Of a stretch of 5,276 bases of DNA, positions 1-5,213 are shown piece by piece. Source of the stretch: Polaromonas sp. (GTDB taxonomy: Bacteria; Pseudomonadota; Gammaproteobacteria; Burkholderiales; Burkholderiaceae_C); assembly GCA_013205645.1 (NCBI GenBank), contig JABMMH010000304.1, positions 1 through 5,276 on the forward strand, given 5' to 3'. Within the stretch, counting starts at the first letter, position 1. Each line of letters begins with the position of its first letter. The notes under the pieces were generated by a model. That model was not told the DNA's origin, ran no database searches, and saw only the letters and a list, made by a program, of their open reading frames with translations. The position numbers and the translations under genes were made by a program.

Positions 1-790
1 CCACGTCCATGTGTTCGGGCCTGCGGCGCAATTTCCGTTTGCGGTCAGCCGCAACTTCACGCCTGTGGATGCACCCAAGGAACGGCTCTTTGCGTTGCAT
101 CGCCACCTTGGTATTCAGCGCTGCGTGATCGTCCAGTCGGCAGTGCATGGCTTTGACAACCGCGCAGTTGCAGATGCGATTCAGGCCGGCGGCGGCCATT
201 ACCTGGGCGTGGCGCTGGTGCCTGTCAATGTCGCTGATGCCGAGCTGCAACGTCTGGCGACTGCGGGTTTTCGGGGCGTGCGTTTCAACTTCATGAAGCA
301 CTTGGCCGCCGCCGCCACGCCCGACGAAGTGGCCGCGCTCACACTGCGACTCAAACCGCTAGGCCTGCACCTGCAAGTGCATTTCGAGAGCAGCTTGATT
401 CACAGCTTGGCCGCGCCGCTGTCGCGCAGCGTCGTGCCGGTGGTGATCGACCACATAGGCCGTGTTGATGCCGCGCTGGGTACCGGTGGCTCTGACTTTG
501 CCGCGCTCATGACCCTGCTGCGCAACCCGCTGTTTCACGTCAAGGTCAGTGGCATTGACCGCATTGATCCGACGCCGCCTTATGTCGATGGCGTTCGCCT
601 CGCCAACACGCTGCTGCAAGCCTTCCCCGACCAATGTGTCTGGGGCACCGACTGGCCGCATCCGAACCACACGCACGTGCCTGACGACGGTGTGCTGGTC
701 GACCGGCTGACGGCGATTGCACCGACTCCGGACTTGCTTGACAAGCTGCTGGTGCGCAACCCGCAAGCACTCTATCAATTCACCGTTTAA
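1..790 (+). CDS. Amidohydrolase, 2-pyrone-4,6-dicarboxylate hydrolase (LigI)-like, 5' partial
   Basis: The reading frame is open from base 2 to the TAA at 788-790, giving about 262 visible residues; LigI-type proteins are about 290, so roughly 25-30 N-terminal residues lie outside the window. The first visible residues are H-V-H-V-F-G-P, the strand-1 HxH motif of the amidohydrolase superfamily, so the true start is upstream and the GTG at 11 is an internal codon. Later family signatures are GVRFNF (near 278-295), QVHFES (near 374-391), VVIDHIGR (near 440-463) and VWGTDWPHPN (638-667), whose Asp at 650-652 matches the catalytic Asp after strand 8. The family (COG3618) includes LigI, which hydrolyses the pyrone PDC to 4-oxalomesaconate in protocatechuate and gallate meta-cleavage, but also sugar lactonases. 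The FGPAAQFPF start resembles the LigI branch more than the sugar lactonases. The enzyme is expected to be cytoplasmic. Family is confident; the exact substrate is inference. Confidence 0.85.
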   Translation, partial: HVHVFGPAAQFPFAVSRNFTPVDAPKERLFALHRHLGIQRCVIVQSAVHGFDNRAVADAIQAGGGHYLGVALVPVNVADAELQRLATAGFRGVRFNFMKHLAAAATPDEVAALTLRLKPLGLHLQVHFESSLIHSLAAPLSRSVVPVVIDHIGRVDAALGTGGSDFAALMTLLRNPLFHVKVSGIDRIDPTPPYVDGVRLANTLLQAFPDQCVWGTDWPHPNHTHVPDDGVLVDRLTAIAPTPDLLDKLLVRNPQALYQFTV

Positions 791-809
791 CACCTGCCTA
801 ACACCTGCC
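788..809 (+). repeat. Perfect 11-bp tandem duplication at a stop codon
   Basis: TAACACCTGCC occurs twice head to tail (788-798 and 799-809). The first copy begins with the stop codon of the amidohydrolase gene and the second lies directly before the Shine-Dalgarno of the next gene. It adds a second TAA, but not in the same frame because 11 is not a multiple of three. The likely origin is replication slippage; no function is evident. Confidence 0.85.
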
Positions 810-819
810 AAGGAAACTC

Positions 820-1656
820 ATGACAAGCACTTCAAATTCATCTTCACCTGCCCGTGGCCAGGGCCGGCTGGCCGGCAAAGTGGCCCTCATCACCGGTGCC
901 GGCTCGGTCGGTCCCGGTTGGGGCAACGGTCGTGCCATGGCGGTGCGGTTTGCAGAAGAAGGCGCAAGCATTTTCGCGGTCGACCGCGAAGCCTCGGCCC
1001 TGACAGAAACGGCCCAGCGTGTGGCCGATGCTGGCGGTGTACTGGCCATTGGTTTGTGCGACGTGACGCAAGCTGCGTCTATCGAAGCCATGGTCAAGGC
1101 CTGCATCGCCGAGTACGGCCGCATCGATATTTTGGTCAACAACGTCGGCGGTTCGGCCAAGGGCGGCCCGATTGAGATGAGCGAAGAAGTCTGGGACGCG
1201 CAGGTCGACCACAACCTGAAAAGCGTCTTTCTCACCTGCAAGAACGTGTTGCCGCACATGCTGGCCCAAGGTGGCGGCACCATCGTCAACATGTCGTCGA
1301 CCTCGGCCATGCGCTGGACGGGTGCGGCGCAGATCGCCTATGCAGCGACCAAGGCTGCGGTGATTCAGTTCTCGCGTGTGTTGGCCGTGCAATATGCCAA
1401 GCAGGGCATTCGCGTGAACACCGTGGTGCCGGGCCAATTGCACACACCGATGGTGGAAGTCCGGCTGGCCGGGCAACGCGCTGGTGGCGATGCCGAAGCC
1501 TTGCTGCGCCAGCGCCAAGCGCGCATTCCACTGCCCTTTATGGGTGACGGCCGCGACACAGCCAACGCCGCGCTCTTTTTGGCCAGCGATGAAGCCCGCT
1601 TCGTGACGGGCACCGAGATCGTGGTTGACGGCGGTATGTCCGTGCGCTGCGACTGA
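820..1656 (+). CDS. SDR family NAD(P)-dependent oxidoreductase
   Basis: A 278-residue classical-type short-chain dehydrogenase/reductase with a Rossmann fold, expected to be cytoplasmic. AAGGA at 810-814 sits 5 nt before the ATG and supports this start. The cofactor motif is TGAGS-VGPGW-GNGRA (residues 25-39), which is the usual TGxxxGxG loop with about five extra residues. Asp55 at the end of strand 2 (FAVDRE) suggests NAD(H) rather than NADP(H). NNVG (107-110), Ser160 in NMSS, and Tyr174-x-x-x-Lys178 (YAATK) supply the Asn-Ser-Tyr-Lys catalytic set. The C-terminus has the usual VTGTEIVVDGG strand. Family members oxidise or reduce hydroxyl/keto groups. In this operon it could produce or consume a keto or lactone intermediate handled by the upstream amidohydrolase, but that link is inference. 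It starts 29 nt after the previous stop. The first 15 residues are Ser/Thr-rich and precede the fold. Confidence 0.93.
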   Translation: MTSTSNSSSPARGQGRLAGKVALITGAGSVGPGWGNGRAMAVRFAEEGASIFAVDREASALTETAQRVADAGGVLAIGLCDVTQAASIEAMVKACIAEYGRIDILVNNVGGSAKGGPIEMSEEVWDAQVDHNLKSVFLTCKNVLPHMLAQGGGTIVNMSSTSAMRWTGAAQIAYAATKAAVIQFSRVLAVQYAKQGIRVNTVVPGQLHTPMVEVRLAGQRAGGDAEALLRQRQARIPLPFMGDGRDTANAALFLASDEARFVTGTEIVVDGGMSVRCD

Positions 1657-1672
1657 TTTTTTAAATAGAAAC

Positions 1673-1678
1673 GAGGAG
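1673..1678 (+). promoter_or_regulatory. Ribosome binding site for the first Bug receptor gene
   Basis: GAGGAG lies 6 nt before the ATG at 1685. The frame is also open further upstream, with a possible start at 1625 inside the SDR gene. This strong Shine-Dalgarno, plus the signal peptide beginning shortly after 1685, fixes the start at 1685. Confidence 0.85.
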
Positions 1679-1684
1679 ACATTC

Positions 1685-2695
1685 ATGACTACTTTCAACC
1701 CTTCTTTGAGCCGTCCTGCGACCATCAAGCGCCGTGCTATTGGCACCGCTTTGACAGTCCTGCTGACGGCCTTGACTTTCAGCCTGCCGGTGGCCGCGCA
1801 GTCGAACATCACGCGTTTGGTGGTGGCTTTTCCACCGGGTGGACCGGTTGACTTTGTGGCCCGCACCCTGTCCGAAACCTTGAGCAAAGAGCTCGGCCAT
1901 CAAGTGATTGTTGAAAACAAAGCGGGTGGCAACGGTGCCATTGCGGCGGAATTTGTGACGCGTGCCACGCCCGACGGCAGCACCTTGTGGCTGACCAGCG
2001 TCGGTGCCATCGCCATCAACCCGGCGTTGTACGAAAAACTGGCTTACAACCCTGAACGCGACTTTGCGCCGGTCTCACTGGTGGTCAACAACGTCGAGGT
2101 GCTGGTGGTCGGCGCCAACGTGCCATTCACCAACGGTGCTGATCTGGTGGCTGCCAGCCGTGTTCCGGGCAGTCAACCGCTGGCGATGGCGTCCTCGGGC
2201 ACCGGCAGCGTGCCGCACTTGGCCATGGAGTTGCTGAATGACGCCGCCAAGATCAATTTGCTGCATGTGCCTTACAAGGGCGCGGCACCTGCGATCAATG
2301 ATGTCTTGGCGGGTCACGTGACCGGTTTTTTTGGTGACATTCCAGGGCTGATTTCATACATCAATGCGGGCAAGCTGAAGGCCTTGGGCATCGCTGCGCC
2401 TAAGCGTCATCCGCTGCTGCCGAATGTCAAAACCTTCGATGAAATGGGCATTCCCGGCGTTGACTCTGACAACTGGTACGCCCTGTTCGCCGCCAAAGGC
2501 ACGCCGGCGGCTGACCTGAACCGCGTCAACCAAGCAGTGCGCCGCACGCTGAACAACCCGCAGGTTCGGGCCCGACTGCAGGCTTCGGGCGCGGAACCCT
2601 CACCGTCGACGCCGGCAGAACTCGCCGCCTTGCTGAAAAAAGACACGGCTAAATGGTCGCGCGTCGTCAAAGCCAACAACATCAAACCGGATTGA
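1685..2695 (+). CDS. Tripartite tricarboxylate transporter substrate-binding protein (Bug family)
   Basis: A 336-residue periplasmic solute receptor, full length for the Bug/TctC family (about 320-330 residues). A Sec-type signal peptide is visible: basic n-region (Lys15-Arg16-Arg17), hydrophobic core to about residue 34, and probable cleavage after VAA (38). The mature part opens with VVAFPPGGPVDFVART (46-61), the family's first ligand-loop signature, followed by VIVENKAGGNGAIAAE (74-89) and TPDGSTL. Further on are VPYKGAAPAINDVLAGHV and a C-terminal lobe with the usual Bug layout. Characterised Bug proteins bind carboxylates or small organic acids and hand them to a TctA/TctB-type permease, or act in sensing. 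No permease genes are visible here, so the partner is encoded elsewhere. It lies 28 nt after the SDR gene and 6 nt before the CMD gene, so it is probably part of the same transcript. The ligand cannot be inferred from the sequence. Confidence 0.94.
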   Translation: MTTFNPSLSRPATIKRRAIGTALTVLLTALTFSLPVAAQSNITRLVVAFPPGGPVDFVARTLSETLSKELGHQVIVENKAGGNGAIAAEFVTRATPDGSTLWLTSVGAIAINPALYEKLAYNPERDFAPVSLVVNNVEVLVVGANVPFTNGADLVAASRVPGSQPLAMASSGTGSVPHLAMELLNDAAKINLLHVPYKGAAPAINDVLAGHVTGFFGDIPGLISYINAGKLKALGIAAPKRHPLLPNVKTFDEMGIPGVDSDNWYALFAAKGTPAADLNRVNQAVRRTLNNPQVRARLQASGAEPSPSTPAELAALLKKDTAKWSRVVKANNIKPD

Positions 2696-2701
2696 ACCAC
2701 C

Positions 2702-3220
2702 ATGCGTATTCCACTCGTCATCCCCGGCACCCAACCTGAACTCGCGGCGCAAGAAGCGCAGATCATGGCCGAGCGCGGCCGAATTTCGCCGCTCTACGGC
2801 GTCTTGCTCAACAGCCCACCGATCGCCCATGGCTGGGAGCAAATGCTGTCCGCCGTGCGCAATCGCAACAGCATCCCAGCGGGCCTGCGGGAGCTGGTCA
2901 TTTTGCGTGTGGCGGTGTTGAACCGTGCGCCTTACGAGTTCGATGCGCACGTGCCGCATGCACTGGCAGCAGGCGTCTCCGCCGAAGCCGTTGAAGCTTG
3001 CCGCAGCGTGCCCTTGGCAGCTGATGCGCCGTTCAACGAAACGCAGCGTGTGGCGCTGCGTCTAGCGGACGCCATGACGCGCGACATCGACGTGCCCGAC
3101 GCTTTGTACGCCGAAGTTCGCCAGCACTTTGATGTGCAAGGCCAGATTGATCTGGTTGCCACCGTAGCGGCTTACAACATGGTGTCGCGCTTTTTGGTGG
3201 CGCTGCAGATTGGTCACTGA
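2702..3220 (+). CDS. Carboxymuconolactone decarboxylase (CMD)/AhpD-like family protein
   Basis: A 172-residue, all-helical, probably cytoplasmic protein. The CMD-domain core is clear: IPAGLRELVILRVAVLNRAPYEFDAHVPHALAAGVS (residues 58-93), with Glu64, Glu79 and His83 at the positions usually conserved in this branch. The CxxC redox motif of AhpD and related disulfide reductases is absent (the corresponding region reads YEFDAH), so it belongs to the non-redox group, which is often found in aromatic or cyclic-compound catabolic operons. PcaC decarboxylates gamma-carboxymuconolactone, but most members of this subfamily have no assigned reaction and this one may not be a decarboxylase. It starts 6 nt after the Bug receptor stop; the upstream sequence has no strong Shine-Dalgarno, so translational coupling is likely. 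The C-terminal helix (VATVAAYNMVSRFLVAL) is typical of the family. Confidence 0.88.
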   Translation: MRIPLVIPGTQPELAAQEAQIMAERGRISPLYGVLLNSPPIAHGWEQMLSAVRNRNSIPAGLRELVILRVAVLNRAPYEFDAHVPHALAAGVSAEAVEACRSVPLAADAPFNETQRVALRLADAMTRDIDVPDALYAEVRQHFDVQGQIDLVATVAAYNMVSRFLVALQIGH

Positions 3221-3221
3221 C

Positions 3222-3851
3222 ATGGCGCAAGCCTCGCAGTTCACCGATTTCATTCTTGTTCAGTTGACGGCAGTGCCTGGCGCAACCGGCGCTGCGGCGC
3301 AAGCTGCATTGGCGACCAAGTTTGCGCATTTTTGCGAACAGAGCAGCTTGCCGCTCAGCCTGCACCGTGTCGCTTGGTCGGCCCCGATGCAGACGGCCTA
3401 CTGCTATGCCCGACTCGTCAATCCGGGCCCGCTCGCCGCTGATGACTTGCTGGCGATGACCGACTGGTGGGCCGTTGAGGGCTCGGGTTTCAGCCACATT
3501 CGCGTCTCCAGATTGGAGCAAGTGTTCGCTGCGCCCGGCCGTTCTGCCGGTGAGCGTGCGGCCTTTCATTACATCGTCGAAATGGACCCGGAGGCAGGCT
3601 GGATGCCCGAGATTTCGCGCTGGTACGACGGCGAGCACATGCCTGGCTTGGCAGGGGTCGAGGGTTGCATTCTGGCGCTGCGGATGTTGAACCACGACCA
3701 CGGCCCTTACTCGCTGGCCTGTTACGACTTGGTCACCGACCAAGCCTTGCACTTGCCGGCTTGGTTGGCGGTGCGCGGTACGACCTGGAGCGACATCACG
3801 CGGCCACACTTCACCAACACGATTCGCACAATGTTTGACACCCAAGCTTGA
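3222..3851 (+). CDS. EthD-like / dimeric alpha-beta barrel domain protein (function unknown)
   Basis: A 209-residue protein whose ATG is 1 nt after the preceding TGA; with no clear Shine-Dalgarno, it is probably translated by coupling. An in-frame TTG at 3210 would add only four residues and is less likely. The C-terminal half (about 114-206) contains FHYIVEMD, then RWYDGEHMPGLAGVEGC (133-149), then a Tyr-Ser-Leu-Ala-Cys-Tyr-Asp-Leu strand and PAWLAVRGTTW. This resembles the W-Y-x-x-E-H-x-P-x-L pattern of EthD-like ferredoxin-fold proteins. The N-terminal half (7-103) begins with a similar strand (FTDFILVQL) and ends VSRLEQVF. It could be a degenerate second copy of the fold, giving a pseudo-dimer in one chain. 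No signal peptide or membrane segment is visible. Such proteins occur in catabolic operons as small accessory enzymes or binding proteins. Fold assignment is moderate and no reaction can be named. Confidence 0.72.
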   Translation: MAQASQFTDFILVQLTAVPGATGAAAQAALATKFAHFCEQSSLPLSLHRVAWSAPMQTAYCYARLVNPGPLAADDLLAMTDWWAVEGSGFSHIRVSRLEQVFAAPGRSAGERAAFHYIVEMDPEAGWMPEISRWYDGEHMPGLAGVEGCILALRMLNHDHGPYSLACYDLVTDQALHLPAWLAVRGTTWSDITRPHFTNTIRTMFDTQA

Positions 3852-3862
3852 AGTCTCAAAAA

Positions 3863-4204
3863 ATGAACAAAGAATTTTTCAACAATCGTCGCCAGTGCCT
3901 TGCCTTGCCTTTGGCAGCAGGTCTGAGCGCCTTGTCGTGGTCGGCAACGGCGCAAGCTAACTGGCCGACCAAGCCAGTGCGCTTCATCGTGCCGTTTGTG
4001 CCTGGCGGCACCTCCGACATCGTCGCCCGCACCGTGGCCAGCGAACTCACCAAGCAGCTTGGCAGCCCGGTGCTGATCGAAAACCGGGGCGGTGGTGGCG
4101 GTGTACCAGCCATGCAAGAAGCTGCGCGGGCTCCGGCCGACGGCCACACCATCATCCTCGAGCACGTGGGTTCGATGGCGGGGAGCCACATGAAATCATG
4201 TTAA
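3863..4204 (+). pseudogene. Second Bug-family TTT substrate-binding protein, 3'-truncated
   Basis: The ATG at 3863 begins a 113-codon frame ending at TAA 4202-4204; a TTG at 3848 overlapping the previous stop is an alternative start. The N-terminus has an Arg-Arg pair (NNRRQCLAL, residues 7-15), a hydrophobic stretch and probable cleavage after AQA (32), so it is an export signal that could use Sec or Tat. The mature part has PVRFIVPFVPGGTSDIVART (38-57), PVLIENRGGGGG (69-80) and APADGHTIILEHVGSMA (90-106), all standard Bug family. Family members normally continue from HVGSMA into an (I/V)NP-like segment and another 220 or so residues. Here the match ends at Ala106 (bases 4178-4180), followed by seven unrelated residues and a stop. 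Only about a third of the protein remains, so it cannot form the two-lobed receptor. It differs from the first receptor and is not a recent duplicate. The frame following the EthD-like gene suggests it was once the next operon member. Confidence 0.88.
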
Positions 4205-4244
4205 TTCGCCTATTTTCAGCTGCGGCAAGGGTGCTGAGCATTTC

Positions 4245-4270
4245 AGTTGGCCCCTACAGTTGGCCCCTAC
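4245..4270 (+). repeat. Perfect 13-bp tandem repeat upstream of the recombinase gene
   Basis: AGTTGGCCCCTAC is present twice in direct contact (4245-4257 and 4258-4270), ending 10 nt before the recombinase ATG. A related sequence, AGTCGCCCCT, lies at 5212-5221, just over the stop codon of the same gene; it differs by one substitution and one missing base. Possible roles are a recombinase arm-type site, an operator for the int promoter, or slippage. The rest of the leader (4205-4244) has only weak inverted repeats, such as TCAGC/GCTGA at 4216-4220 and 4233-4237, and no convincing promoter. Confidence 0.8.
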
Positions 4271-4280
4271 ACTAAGGGTT

Positions 4281-5213
4281 ATGGCCACTGATACCAGCTA
4301 CCTTCAACTTCGCGGCCTTACATACTGGGCACGGGTTACTGTTCCACGCACTCGCCGTAAAGTTGTTGGCTCGACTCATCTCCGCTTGAGCCTTCAGACC
4401 CGTGACCTCGCGGAAGCCAATCGAAGAAAGTTCAAAGCGGTCGCCGAATTAAAGCGGGTAATTGCTGAGGCAGGCATTGGCGACAGTGGCGTTGAGGGTT
4501 GGCGCTCATCGATGCGTGATGCGGTGGAATCGAATAACGAGGATCAGGCATATCTGATTCACTCCCTCGCAGAGGACTGGGCCACCGCTCAGATTCCCAA
4601 GATTGGAGAAGACGCGGCATCGACCCTTTTCAAGAAAGCCATCGAAACCCGTGACTCCTTGTCCGAACTTACAGCGCAGTACATCGCAAATGGCGGCTTT
4701 GGTCTTGATGCCACGCGCAAACACAGCAAGGCTCTCAAGGACTTTGTGATCTTCATGAGGCACGATCACCCGCCCATCCTGTACGCGGATCGTGAGCTGC
4801 TGGCCTTCACAGATTCCGTTGTTAACGGGCCGCTCGCACCTAATACAAAGCGCGATCGATTGTCCTCACTGGGGGGCTTTTGGAGATGGCTGGAGCAACG
4901 ACTTCACGCGCCCAAAGGCAGCAATCCCTTCACCGGAATTACGGTCCGTGGTGGAACGGTTGATGATGTTCGAGCATTCAATCCAACAGAGGTCGTGCAT
5001 GTCCTCAGCTCGACCTTCAGCCACGAGTGGCAGAAGGACATTTTCAAAGTTTTGCTTCTTACTGGCGCACGTCCAAACGAGGTGTGCTCTCTCAGGCACT
5101 GTGACATCGACACAAAGGCCAAAACCTTCACCATTAGCGACAGCAAGACGGATGCTGGCGTTCGCAAGTTGCCTTATCGACATCCTGTGCTTGCTGCCAT
5201 TTTTAATAAGTAG
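4281..5213 (+). CDS. Tyrosine-type recombinase/integrase with DUF6538-like N-terminus, C-terminally truncated
   Basis: A 310-residue frame from the ATG at 4281; a TTG at 4260, inside the tandem repeat, would add seven residues. AAGGG at 4274-4278 is only 2 nt from the ATG, so the start is not firmly settled. The N-terminal segment YLQLRGLTYWARVTVPR...LSLQTRDLAEANRR (7-49) is the DUF6538-like region seen on many proteobacterial island integrases. Residues 125-215 form a core-binding, SAM-like domain with a Trp-rich helix (GGFWRWLEQ, 198-206). The catalytic domain starts near 235 and has box I TGARPNEVCSLRHCDID with Arg264, and the beta-hairpin Lys289 in SKTDAGVRKLP. The frame then ends at NK-TAG. 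The H-x-x-R box, the H/W residue and the Tyr nucleophile are missing, about 100-130 residues. None of the three frames after the stop restores them within the window. Strand cleavage is therefore not expected; the fragment might still bind DNA. It points away from the broken receptor gene. Confidence 0.85.
   Translation: MATDTSYLQLRGLTYWARVTVPRTRRKVVGSTHLRLSLQTRDLAEANRRKFKAVAELKRVIAEAGIGDSGVEGWRSSMRDAVESNNEDQAYLIHSLAEDWATAQIPKIGEDAASTLFKKAIETRDSLSELTAQYIANGGFGLDATRKHSKALKDFVIFMRHDHPPILYADRELLAFTDSVVNGPLAPNTKRDRLSSLGGFWRWLEQRLHAPKGSNPFTGITVRGGTVDDVRAFNPTEVVHVLSSTFSHEWQKDIFKVLLLTGARPNEVCSLRHCDIDTKAKTFTISDSKTDAGVRKLPYRHPVLAAIFNK

Noticed and set aside
1625..1684. Upstream extension of the first Bug receptor, starting within the SDR gene
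   Set aside because: The extra 20 residues are not signal-peptide like, while the ATG at 1685 has a strong Shine-Dalgarno and places the signal peptide correctly.
844..1887. Long minus-strand open frame (347 codons) opposite the SDR gene and the start of the first Bug receptor
   Set aside because: It has no recognisable domain, is rich in His/Arg as expected for the complement of GC-biased coding sequence, and lies opposite two genes with clear family motifs and ribosome binding sites.
3033..3845. Minus-strand open frame (270 codons) opposite the CMD and EthD-like genes
   Set aside because: No family resemblance and low-complexity Arg/His composition; the plus-strand genes explain the region.
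4168..4188. GGGTTCGATGG...GGGAGCCA resembling a tRNA T-arm and 3' end, which would be a classic integrase target
   Set aside because: The first part is explained by the conserved Bug protein segment HVGSMA, and no acceptor, anticodon or D-arm can be folded from the surrounding bases.
4189..4200. Short inverted repeat CATGA-AA-TCATG close to the junction
   Set aside because: Only 5-bp arms; too short to call a recombination core or operator without a second copy.
4205..4244. Possible terminator or hairpin before the recombinase
   Set aside because: The best arms are 5 bp with a 12-nt loop and there is no following T-run.
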